Shown here: positions 22,595 through 33,805 of the stretch, in pieces | Layout of the letters: every line of letters starts with the position of its first letter | How positions within the stretch are numbered: position 1 is the first letter of the stretch | Origin: Notospermus geniculatus | Lineage: Eukaryota > Nemertea > Pilidiophora > Heteronemertea > Lineidae | NCBI GenBank assembly: GCA_002633025.1 | Contig: NMRB01001156.1 | Location: 54,866-118,865 of the forward strand | DNA length: 64,000 nucleotides | Direction of reading: 5' to 3' | The notes under the pieces: generated by a model | Told to the model about the DNA's origin: nothing | The model's input: only the letters and a program-made list of their open reading frames with translations | Databases searched by the model: none | Translations under genes and position numbers: made by a program

Positions 22595-25500
22595 CTAGAT
22601 CTTTATACCCCATCTCATCCAGCAGCCCCCTGACCTCGCGTCTGTGTCGTCAAGGTAATATCGAGTCCAGGTGTCCGCCAGGGCGCACATGTATGTTGGG
22701 GTGCCGGGACCACCACACTGGGGTGAACCATATTCTGCCACCCACTGATAACAAAGTTTGGCAGTCTTTGCCCACAAAGGAGCCGAACTTGGGAATTGGA
22801 TGCTCCAGGACATCTTGCACCCTCCGCTGCGACGGTCTGTGTCGTCCCGGTAGTAAGCTGTGAAATTTCCTATAGAGGCGCACAAGGAGCTGTTGAGATT
22901 TCGTCCGCACTGCGCTGGGTCGCCGTCCGAGTACCATCTGAAGCAAATCTTTACGCTGCTAAACCAATCAGGGTAGCGCGCGGACCGGATACCCCAGCTC
23001 ATCATACACGATCCGCGCCTCCTGTCACTGTTATCCCGGTAGAACTGCGTCATCCCGTTGACGTTTGCGCAGAGATTTCGTTTTACGTCCCTTCCTCCAC
23101 ACTCATATTCTTCACCATCTGGGTACCACCTGTAACATAACTTAGTGTTGTCCTTAAACCAAGCGGGGATCTCCTCCAAATCCTTCCCGATGGAATCTAC
23201 AACCGTACGGTTGGGAGCTGTGAGCTGGAGTTGCCTCGTGATCTGTGCCAATTTGGCCTCCAATATTTGCCTTATTTCTGAGGTACCGATGCCAACTTTT
23301 GCCAGCATCGTGTAGGCGTCGTTCTGTAAGTCCCTGAGATAGGCTTTGGTCATATAGATCTGGATAGCCTTTGACATGGCAGCTCTCTTCCTCACGTCGG
23401 TGATGAGTTTGGTGATTGGCTCAAGCCGACCTCCAAATAACCAAGGGTGGTTTTGGACGTTTGCGTACCACGCCTTATAATCATCCCTTGTGGTGCTGCC
23501 GCCGAAGTACCTGAAACGAAATCTTGCGCGTTTTATTAGGGAGTTTAAGAGATCACACGCTAACGATAACATTTACGTTAACGATATTTTTTCTACATGA
23601 AATGCATGCAAAAAATAGCGTTAACGTAAAAGTTATCGTTAGCGTGTGATCTCTTAAACTCTGTATTATTCAAGGCCTGATAGCAGTGGAGGTGCCAGAT
23701 TGCTCGTAATGGACAGAGTTCTTCGTGAAAAAGCGTGTTTTTCGAGTCAAATCTGCCGGGACCGTGAAATTTCGCCTGGTGTGCTAACCGCGTAAAAGCA
23801 CATCGGTCCCGGTCATAGTGAGGTTATAAATCTGACGAAACACGCTTACGACATACGAAACTTCATTTCCAGCACCTAATGTATTTCTGGAGAGGGCATG
23901 GCATGCACCACAAATGTCCCTACTGCCAGGGGCATGCGTCTTTTAGCATATCATGTAGACCGAGAGAGTTATGGTGCATCTTGAATTTTTGAATTTCCTC
24001 TTCGTATCATATACGAAGTGGAAACGAAAGATAAATTTCAAATGCACTGTACATGTACCTCAATCAGTCTAACGTCATACGCTAAGACGATCTTGCAGCA
24101 GGCGATATTTTGTGGTACCAACCATCTCTTGAGAACCTCTCAATTAAGGACACCTTCTGGACTGACAAATGCTGTCCTTAATTGAGAGGTGTCCTGATTA
24201 CAGAGGTTGAAATGAATAGAAATGACCAGTTTGGGACTGAACGTTGGTGTCCTGATTAGAGAGGTGTCCTCCTGGCAGAGGTGTCCGTTAAGGGAGGTTC
24301 CACTGTACATTACGTCATGGAAATGAAGTTCAATTTCGTATTTCGTGCTTCGAGTTTCGTCAGATTTGCGAAACCTCATTAATAATAGTAGTGGCTAGTA
24401 TCGGAAGTCGTAGGTGACGTCAGTAATCTTTACCTTCTTGTGACAGTAGTGTTGGAAGAAAACTTTGTGGGCACTCCGTGAAAGGCACCCGAGTAAACCG
24501 CGTTCGCTTTCAAGAAGTTTAGAAACGATCCCTTGGCTGCGGCTTTAACTTTTCTGTCGCCAAGTTTGATGAAAGTCTCCCTGTCTGTCGTCATTCTATA
24601 GAGCATCAAACCACCATATTTTCCGAAGCCGAAGTAGTGTGTCCCGAACTGGCGGATAAACTCCAAATATTGGTTCTGTCCGGCAACGAATGTTAATGGT
24701 AGGCGGCGTTCGATGAACGTCTTAGCATAACTTGAAATGAGATGAATGAAATTAGATACATTAGCCATGTAAGCGTGATGCAGTAATGTCGTGATTACTT
24801 CCTAAAGACACCCCGAACTTGGCTGAAGGACAACCCTCACCTAGGTTCGTTGCCATTTCGTCATTAGTGAGGTTTCCCAATCTGACGAAACACGAAGTAT
24901 GAAATACGAAAATCAACTTCACTTCCATGACGTAATGTATTTCAGGAGATGGTTGCTACCACAAATGTCCCTGCTGCCAGTGCGTCTTTTAGCATATTAT
25001 GTAAGACAGAGAGAGTTACGGTGCGTCTTGAATTTTTAGATTTCCATTTCGTAGCTACGAAATGGAAACGAAAGATAAATTTCAAAGTTTAAAATACACC
25101 GTAACTCTATCGATCTACCGTCATGCGCTGAAAGACGCTTTTGCAGCAGGCGATATTTGTGGTACCAACCATTTCCTGAAATACATTACGTCATGGAAAT
25201 GAAGTCCAATTTCGTATTTCGTACTTCGTTTTTCGTCAGATTTGCGAAACTTCCCTATTTCCCAATTCACCCCGATACGAACACATGCAGCTTTTCCCGT
25301 CAAACATAAGAAGGGGACACTCACAGATGAGGAATTATTTTGTACTGAAAAACCTTACACCAGGACAAAATTTCAACTAGGAGAATGACTCTTGGTATTA
25401 TCATGCTCGTTGCGTAGGCCTAGGCCTACCTGTTTAATTGGATGACCCAGTAGGGAGCCATATCAGCACGGAAGGCTGTGTGGAAGGCTGTGACTTGTTC

Positions 25501-26888
25501 AATGTAGGACGTCGTGTTCATGATGGTCCGCTTCATTTTGTTGTAAGAGTCACTTGCAGAGAACATGCCATTTACAAGGTTGCCTCCAACAGACAGCGAC
25601 ATGCTCTTCCTGATATCAGAGGGAGTTTTCATGATGGAGACATCACCATTGACTACGCCACCTGCTGGGATACTGACCAAATCTACCACCTGGTCCGGTT
25701 GGTCGTATTCCACCTGTAAACAGGGCACGGCATGATTAATAAGTTGTTTGCTTTTTTTTCAACACGCTACTGTTGCACACTACGTCCTGATTCATCGGTC
25801 TCGTCGAACTTGAACCTGCTGCGCGCCCGTTTAAAATTCTAAGCATAGGCCTCCTTCAAACCGCGGAGATGACCCACATTTGGAGATGATATTAGGATGT
25901 GATTGACCGGCAAGATGATTACCACGGCAATGACAGAAAATTTTCATAATGGCTTATTTTGCCAACTGTTGACTAATGAACTTTTGTGGTTTTTACGAAC
26001 TACAGCCTATGCAACCAGAGAACCTAAGCCCATATATCACCTGCTGCGAAAGGGGAGATCTTTGTAGGCGCAGGGCACAAAAATATCCACTTATTCCCAG
26101 TGGGGACAGAAATCTCCAGTTTCGACTTGTGCGGGGGAACGGCGACACCCTGTGGAAAGGTATCCGTCTCCACACTCAACCACAGTCTTGTCACTTGTCG
26201 CAGCGTGTGCGGCGTTTTTAAGCGACAAAAACCAGCTCTGGCTGTCGTGGTAGATCTACATGATTGTGTGACCATATCGAGAAGCTGGCGAAAAAAGGTG
26301 GGTCATCCGGAAAAACTTCTTGGATAAGACACGTGGTCTTCAGGTTCCCGTTCCCTCGCCAGTAGCCTATGCGACAATTTCTCTCACCGAGCATTGCGGT
26401 ATAGGCCTACCATCTTGGTGCATGGCAACATAAAACAATTTCCACATCGGGCTCTTCCAAACAGATGTTCAGACGTAGCTACGCGGCAATGATTGCTCAA
26501 TAGATAGTTTGCGCAAAGTCCCCGAAACGCCAACGCGTAGGCATACGTCTATCCTTTTGTTCGGTGCTCTCTTCATCGAACAATGGGATTGGAGTTCGCG
26601 TTGGCGTTTCAAGGGCTTTGCGAAAACTCGATTAATATGAAAAACACATACCCCGTCATACGGATTGGTCCACACATGTTCCAACTTGCAGGTGAAGTCG
26701 AACAGGGGAAGTCGAAGCCCGGACTTGGCACCAGCGTTTTGGGGCATCAAGTCAAGCGTCGTGATATCGACTCCTCGCTTGAGATGGTTAAGACCAGGAG
26801 GTAAATTAGTACAGCGCTTGTCGGTGGCATCTGCCATTCCCGTAAGGACCACGACGCAAGCGGCCATGAAAATGCTGAAACGTCGCAT
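22595..26888 (-). CDS. Secreted MACPF-domain protein with threefold Cys/Trp C-terminal repeats
   Basis: Exons 26652-26888, 25430-25713, 24434-24730 and 22595-23510 join in phase (0, 2, 2) to 577 aa. The first exon starts MRRFSIFMAACVVVLTG, a clear signal peptide. The MACPF signature FGTHYF is at about residues 202-207 after a Tyr-containing helix. The C-terminal 190 residues (about 389-577) are three repeats of about 63 aa, each with four Cys, a WY or W core and a [GS]GC.M.W.I end. MACPF proteins insert or assemble on membranes in immunity, development or venom; the C-terminal repeats would be expected to bind a ligand. The architecture resembles invertebrate perivitellin/apextrin-type MACPF proteins. 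Pore activity is not shown by sequence alone. Introns 2 and 3 each carry a copy of one fold-back element. Confidence 0.85.
23541..23661. repeat. Long palindromic MITE beside the last MACPF exon
   Basis: GAGTTTAAGAGATCACACGC is inverted at the other end as GCGTGTGATCTCTTAAACTC, and the arms continue through GTTAACG. It starts 31 bp upstream of the exon 4 acceptor, so branch point and polypyrimidine tract lie at its edge. A related palindrome occurs at 48357-48510. Confidence 0.85.
23819..24379. repeat. Fold-back element copy 1, interrupted by a second repeat (MACPF intron 3)
   Basis: Ends GTGAGGTTATAAATCTGACG and CGTCAGATTTGCGAAACCTC are roughly inverted. The body aligns with 24867-25254. About 172 bp at 24134-24305 interrupts the alignment; the insert carries CTCAATTAAGGACACC inverted as CCTTAATTGAG and several GAGGTGTCC words. 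Confidence 0.8.
24867..25254. repeat. Fold-back element copy 2 (MACPF intron 2)
   Basis: Same family as 23819-24379 but without the internal insertion. Shared landmarks are CAGCAGGCGATATT, TGTGGTACCAACCAT and TACATTACGTCATGGAAATG. Ends are inverted around AATCTGACGAAA. A MITE pair within one gene. Confidence 0.85.
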
Positions 26889-27237
26889 TCCGCCGGTTGT
26901 AGAAAGATGCACAGAAAAAATCGAAGACACGTAAAACAGTGTCTTGTTCAGTTCAAGGCAATGTCTACCACACCAATTCACAACTGAGAGTTGTTGTTGA
27001 TTATAAGCCACGAGTTTCCAATTGAAGGTGTCCTAGGCGGGTGCCCAGTAATGGCTGGCATTAATTGGGCTGTTGCTGCAACAGGCCAGGTCATAGTCTG
27101 TTCTTAGTTTTCTTCCTCTCCAAATAGTTCGTACCTTTATTTCTATCAAATCTTGCAACAGACATTGAAAACATTCATTGACAGTGTCAGATACGGTCTC
27201 GGAGAGTTGCCCCGAGAGAACAGAGTGGACCTTGTAC

Positions 27238-27424
27238 CACAGGAACCTGTATCGTTGAAGCAGAAGGCCCCAAAAAGGCACAAAGTGCCCAAAAAAAGCA
27301 CCCTTCTGACAACACTTCTATTACGGAACAACTCCGTAATAGAAGTGCTGTCAGTAAGGGTGTTTTTTGGGGTGCTTTGCACCCCTTTTAGGGGCCTTCT
27401 GCTTCAACGATACAGGTTCCTGTG
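27238..27424. repeat. 187-bp near-perfect fold-back MITE
   Basis: CACAGGAACCTGTATCGTTG at the left is the exact reverse complement of the right end, and the pairing continues through AAGCAGAAGGCCCC. The centre contains the second palindrome TTACGGAACAACTCCGTAA. It lies about 350 bp upstream of the MACPF start. Confidence 0.9.
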
Positions 27425-27975
27425 CTTGTACTGTCAGCAACTTCAAGGATAATCTACATGTAGGCCCTACTATTAAAGACAGCAGAAGGCATCACGGTAA
27501 CATGGCAGACTAACTGATTACAAGATCTATTGGCAGAGTCTGATTGCAAGTCCTAGGACTGCCGGTGATAATGAATGGAGTAATTGCTGCCAAGCACTAA
27601 GCAATGTTTTTTTTGTTGGCAATCTTTTCCCACGAATTTGGTGTCCTAGTTTTTCGTGACAATGGCTGATATTCATAAAAACTAGCAAGTGCTTAGAAGC
27701 ATCTGCTTGCTAGCATCTGCTATCTCACCAAGAATTTAGCAGAAGCATGTGCTTATACTTAGTATCATATTCATAAAAAATAGCATTTGCTTGAGGTGCT
27801 TGACTTGCAAGTCTCAAGCAAATGCTTGACTCCTTCAGGACAATCAGGTTTTAAAGTGTTGCATAAGTTTGGTTATAAGTGATGGTAGGCCTGTAACAAG
27901 TTATTTGGTAAGAGATATCCTTTTGTTATTGAGAATACGGGCTGTCTCAGGCCCTTAGCTAGCATAGGGACAGGG

Positions 27976-28441
27976 NNNNNNNNNNNNNNNNNNNNNNNNN
28001 NNNNNNNNNNNNNNNNNNNNNNNNNNNNNNNNNNNNNNNNNNNNNNNNNNNNNNNNNNNNNNNNNNNNNNNNNNNNNNNNNNNNNNNNNNNNNNNNNNNN
28101 NNNNNNNNNNNNNNNNNNNNNNNNNNNNNNNNNNNNNNNNNNNNNNNNNNNNNNNNNNNNNNNNNNNNNNNNNNNNNNNNNNNNNNNNNNNNNNNNNNNN
28201 NNNNNNNNNNNNNNNNNNNNNNNNNNNNNNNNNNNNNNNNNNNNNNNNNNNNNNNNNNNNNNNNNNNNNNNNNNNNNNNNNNNNNNNNNNNNNNNNNNNN
28301 NNNNNNNNNNNNNNNNNNNNNNNNNNNNNNNNNNNNNNNNNNNNNNNNNNNNNNNNNNNNNNNNNNNNNNNNNNNNNNNNNNNNNNNNNNNNNNNNNNNN
28401 NNNNNNNNNNNNNNNNNNNNNNNNNNNNNNNNNNNNNNNNN
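27976..28441. other. Assembly gap (466 N)
   Basis: Unknown bases. The adjacent pentanucleotide array indicates that the gap was probably caused by this repeat, so its true length may differ. Translated frames across it are meaningless. Confidence 0.99.
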
Positions 28442-28570
28442 CATGCCATGCCATGCCATGCCATGCCATGCCATGTCATGTCATGCCATGTCACGTCATT
28501 ATGCCATGTCACGTCATTATGTCATGTTGTGTCATTATGTCAGGTCATGTCATGTCATGTGTCATTGCGT
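28442..28570. repeat. CATGC / CATGT pentanucleotide microsatellite
   Basis: Pure CATGC units grade into CATGT and CACGTCATTATG variants. It directly abuts the gap. The minus strand reads as a Met-Ala-Trp-His repeat only because of the 5-bp period. Confidence 0.95.
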
Positions 28571-29061
28571 GTTATTATTGGGCCTATTTGTGTCTCAGAT
28601 TGCAGGAAATGGACTAAATCGCATCTCAGAGCTTCTAATTTTCAAAAAATTTTTCGGGGGGGGGTCATCGGGGAGGGGGCCAGACACCCCCACTTCCGCA
28701 AAACTGCCTGACGACATGATTTTCTACGCATATAAATCTTTCTCTTCCTTTCAACAAGCTGAATAAACGCTGCCAGGGCAAAGAGTTCTGCTCCTTGCAA
28801 CTTTAAGCTTGGTCTGGGGCAACCTTGAAAATTCTAAGTGTATGCTTGTAAGCAGATGCTTTTTACGACACTTTATGAATATAAACTTTAGCAAATGCTT
28901 TCCAGTATAGCATTGACTAAATGCTCAAAAAGCAGATGCTTTACCTAGTAGCAGAAGCTGATAAGTATAAGCATTAGCTCAGGTTTTATGAATATCGGGC
29001 CTAGTATATGCTTAAAAATCTAAGTAAAAGCACATGCTTAACTTTTATGAATATCAGCCCA

Positions 29062-30867
29062 GATCACTAAATGACCAGAAACTAGCTGCATGAACACTGT
29101 CACGCCATCTGACATGACTGCCTGGGATAAAATCAAACATGTCTGAACCAGGGTGAATCGAGTACCTACAAATTTTCTTTCTATCTTTTTTATTCATTTC
29201 TTTTTTGTGACATGATTGCATTCAGAAAGAATCAATGAACAAATTTGAACTTCTATGTGAACATGTTGAATTTATCAAACAAGAAAACCACAGTCAGGAG
29301 AACGTGACACAAAACAACCATCAAAGGTGTAACGTGACACTACCAGTGTTCTTACTAGTATAAAGAAGATAAAACCATAAATGGAGGTCATCATTTATCC
29401 TACTAACATAAATATACAATGTTATTAACAACCCATAAATTGCATCGTGAAAGACCAGACAACAAAACTGTGTATCACTCACTATTGTGCAACCTCCCCA
29501 AGACGATGATGTACCCAGTGGATGCACAGATTTATCACATTGAATAGAATTCATCCTCCACAATCATGCTATACAATATAATATGTCACAACAAAAATGG
29601 TCCCTTTCATGTGATCAAAGGCATTATTGACCAATGGCGTTCACGGTCAGTACGTATAAATAATGCTACACCTAGGTACATAAAATAAGGTGACTATTGT
29701 CATAGCCAACTTTTGCTAAGTATGCATACAATACAAAGATCACTCAACTTATGAAATTCATTGCTATCTTACTTACATTTGTACTGAAAGGAAATGGCAT
29801 TCAGATTGAAGTAGGACACACCAAGTCTAGTTCTACATGTACATACATGTACTTCGTCAAAAGATAAAGATCACAATAAACAAAGGCCAAAGTGAATCTT
29901 GTGCAACCCCTAAATATCTTACTTTTCATACACATGTCAGACAGGCCATAATTACAGACCGCTAATGGTATCACTTGGTCCCTAAAGTGTGATGATCAAT
30001 AGCTATAAGTCTTTGACCGTAAGAAAGTGTTTTCTCTTGTACATGTAACACAACATTCCCCAACCAGATTAATAGCAGAGGAGAAAGGTTCTTGAGACCT
30101 AGATATTATCACCACTAACCTCAACATTCCGCATCATCTGTCCAAATGTGGAATGAACTGATCCTAATAGGGAGGTTTCGCAAGTGCCCGGTTAGGCCAT
30201 ACGACGACGTTTATCTATTGTTTGGGTACCCTAATATTGACACCCTCCACTATAATTCCTCTCATCACAGATTCATTGATCACCAAAGAACTGACCCTCC
30301 ACCGCTGACAAGTCAAAAATCACCAGATTGATCGTTGTATTCTTTGGTTTGAAAAAAAAGATGTCAGATAGAGGAAAAATAATACGAGGTTCAAACATGA
30401 CATTCCCTCTACACTAGATCATTGGCACCAATTGGAGGATTGTCCCTGACACTTAGTCTTAGTTAATTGCTACCAAGAAGTATAAGTAGAATTGGCTTCT
30501 GCAACTACGACATTTTGAACAATGATTCTCTGTCTCATTACCAGTTTTAATACAGTCTCACGGCAGGGACTGGGATCTATCGAAGCTCTTCTTCCCTTTG
30601 AAAAACAATCAGCTACACCTGATTGACAGGTCATTGCGAGTCGCCACTTGGAGATGCAGCAACGGCCTTCATCTGCAATGCAAAAGTCATCGTGAAACAC
30701 AAATGATTTGGTATACTACTGAATCCGCATTATCACCTGCACACTCCTCTTGCAGAGTTTATAGTGTATATAGTATACACCTGCTGAAGTCCACACTTGC
30801 CAAATCACTGACGATTTAAAGGGGATCTGAAGTCTTGAAGTTCATGTCACTTTCAACACTTGAAATG
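29062..30867. other. Intergenic region downstream of HMG-CoA synthase
   Basis: AT-rich; likely includes the 3' UTR of the minus-strand HMG-CoA synthase gene. No second gene, RNA or strong repeat was recognised. Confidence 0.5.
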
Positions 30868-33805
30868 CTACTTTTTTACCTCTGTCACCACTCGTGGCTT
30901 CCGCACATATTTCTTCCTGTGCATCTCATCGACCTGAGTTAGGTACCATGTACCGGGGAAAAGGACATCGGTGGATCCGACAGGGGTGTACGGAGCTGAA
31001 AAATAGATTAGAGAACGATCTCTCCTCACATCGAGTCCTCCCAAAAAAGGCAAAACGATAATCATTTGTTGCATAAATTTGAAAACTGAACTTAACAAAA
31101 CAGGGGATGCTACATGTATTTCAATCATGGTAGGTACCTTTGTGGTGAGTCTCCTCTCTGAGCTTCATTGCTGTATCAAAATCACCGGGTGATACCTTCT
31201 GCCTCGACTCCAGTCTTGTGGTCAGATCGGCTAAACTTAACCTGAGTTTATCAAGGTGAGACCCAGGGGAGGCATCATCACATATCCGAAGAGAGTAAAG
31301 GGTGGATGCAAGACCAGATCCATAAGAGAAAAGAACTATTCTTTTCCCACTGAGTTCTTGAGTTGTTTTGAAACTGGAATGAAAGGGCCAGTTATTCAGA
31401 CTTGTTGGTGTAGCAGAATGCGGTTCTAGTATGGTATTCATCATCAACTTCAGGTTTAAATGACATCAATGGAAAACACCTCATGTAAAGACCATAAGAA
31501 AGTAAGCAGCATTTATACATACGCTGATATCACAGACGCTAAGCAACCATACAATGAAGGCGTGTACATGTTTCCAACATTCTTAGCAACAAATAAGGAG
31601 GGTAATGTCTTCTGTTTAAATACAGCAGCACTTGCTGTCATACAGGCTTTCTCAACATCACGATTGAAGAATGTGTCTTCTAATTTCACGTCTCTGAAAA
31701 AGAGGGAATTTTCATCAAGAACAAAGTCAAAATTGTACATTGCAATCTTGAGAGGGAACTTTGTGATTTTGTTCGCTATCAAGCAATCACATCGAAAAGA
31801 TAATGCACACATGACAAGGCAGTTCCCATTCAGCAATATTACACTACAGGTCATTCATTCATTGTTGCTCACCGAATGGCTTCCAGTCCCGAATATTTCT
31901 CCTTTGAGGACGACTGGGGATCAAGAAGGAAATCGTTGAGCATCATACGGGCCAGTGACTTTTGAACAAGTTTGCAGAATGGAGTGTGAAAGAGAAAGAA
32001 ATCTGCCGAATCCAAAGAGAATCGTTCAGATGAGCTATCTGAAAAAGGCATCAATACCCCGGTAAATGTAAACATTAAGATGATGCACTCCCATCTTGCC
32101 TCCTCTCATGTCTCATTTCACTGACACCCCATTTGCAAAAATCCTGTTTGCCTCTGTAAACATTACAGACAAGGTACCGGTAATCCCATTCTGCTGGCTT
32201 CCCATTTTGGCTAATATCCAGGCATTCTGCCCACTTCCCATTTTGCCTGACTGACCTATGTCGCCTTTACATGTATTTCATTATCAGGAACCGGAACCTC
32301 ACAGAGAGGAACCAATCTTTGGACATCCAAGGATGTACTGATCTAGATTTCAAATTGAAGTTAGTTCATCCTGGCTATTTGCACTTATGATTTGTGAACA
32401 AATTCATTACCGTATATTATATAACCCAACACAAACCTTCAGCATTCTGTTCCACCTTCTTGCAGTATAGCTGATAGCATTTGTCTAGGGCACTGAGGTA
32501 GCACTGAATGGATAGTTTGCCATCGACTGTAGGGTACTCTGACGTTAGATCAGGTTTGTAGAAATCATATGCATGTTGCATATGGGTTGCTCTGAGACCT
32601 GCAATGTATGAAAATAAACTTTTTGATTTGAACAGATGCTGAGTTGTTTGTTGAGAAACTATTGTATGACAGTTACATAAATGCACCACATGTGTTATAC
32701 TCCAACTCATATTAGGCTATTGTTTGCAAAGGGTGTCCTTTTTAGGGAGCAGAGAATATCACATCCACAGAGAATCCACATAAATGTGACACCTGCGTCA
32801 CAACAGCTGTGATAGAAAAACAGATGTGGTTGTGAACAAATGGGGTGGATTCATGATTTTGAAACACATTATCCATCAGATGAACACACACACAAGGCTT
32901 CAATACTAAAACCATCATATTAGGCATGTTGGAGATTGGTAGCTTCTCATACTGATGTTGATAAATTCAGGACAGGCATGACAGGTTGGAAGCACAGCTG
33001 AGCTGAGATAAAATACAGAGTAGTGTCATACCTCTGTCCAATACAAGTGGTGCATGAGGTCCAATTAAGATAGCAACAGCTCCAGCTCCACCAGTACATC
33101 GGGCATTTCCCGTCGCATACACAGCAATATCAGCAGCAATCACCAAGGCATATCGCCCTGCAAGTAAAAGATAATACATAAAATAAATTCACCAACTCAT
33201 CCAGTCTTCAGCATTCTGGAGGATGGTTAATGCTCGCTGATCTTTGAATGCAAAACCATTTTTTCTTAACCTGTGTCTTATGGGTGCAGGCCTCCTTTTC
33301 ATTGAGTGAAATAAGCTTTGTCTTTTCTGCATTCTTTGTAAAGCAGAATTGATAACTCACCATTCCACGAGCTGGACTCAACCCAATTGACAGCATGGAA
33401 CAATGCAGCTGTTCCTCCATAACAAGCATTTTTACAGTCAATGCCTTCCAAATCAGTGTTCCCTTCCTCTTCAAACAGCTGCATTAGAACAGTTTTTGTA
33501 CTTTTAGACTTATCAATGATAGTCTCTGTGCCAACCTCCAAGTACCCTATATCCTGGTAGGAGATGTTGTTTCGTTCCATGAGATTTTGGAGAGCAGTTA
33601 GGCAGAGACTGTTGATGTCTTCACAATCTGAACAGAATCCCATCTTCTCTTGACCAAGGCCAATGGTATATTTTCCGGCAGAAGCACCATCAAATGCCTC
33701 CAGTTCAGTCTGGTCGACATATTGTGCGGGAAAGTAGAGTTCGAGAGCAATAATGCCGACATCTTGAGGCCAGCCATGCTGCTCAGTAACCTTAGGCCCA
33801 GGCAT
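30868..33805 (-). CDS. HMGCS1: Hydroxymethylglutaryl-CoA synthase
   Basis: Condenses acetyl-CoA with acetoacetyl-CoA to HMG-CoA, the step before HMG-CoA reductase in the mevalonate pathway. Exons 33361-33805, 33032-33157, 32437-32598, 31873-32038, 31523-31693, 31138-31373 and 30868-30995 join in phase to 477 aa. Catalytic residues are visible: Glu94 ([13 protein letters not shown]), Cys128 ([10 protein letters not shown]) and His262 ([12 protein letters not shown]), each one or two positions from the human numbering. The start MPGPKV matches the human MPG start; a Met eight codons earlier is also in frame. No mitochondrial leader, so probably the cytosolic enzyme. It ends soon after RRPK-like [10 protein letters not shown] and lacks the long vertebrate tail, unless GAG/GTAAAA near 30880 is used as a donor to a further exon. 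Confidence 0.95.

Larger units (their letters stand above)
27666..29061. repeat. Inverted-end element family flanking the gap
   Basis: GGCTGATATTCATAAAA at about 27665 is inverted as TTTTATGAATATCAGCC at about 29044-29060. GCAAATGCTT and AGCAGATGCTT words recur on both sides. Either one element interrupted by the CATGC array, or two related copies either side of the gap. The interior cannot be judged because of the Ns. Confidence 0.55.

Noticed and set aside
25976-26327. Extra MACPF exon in intron 1
   Set aside because: Several frames are open, but none has suitable splice borders; exon 1 and exon 2 already join in phase 0.
27873-28512. Open frames reading across the N gap with Met-Ala-Trp-His repeats
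   Set aside because: They consist of undefined bases plus the CATGC microsatellite.
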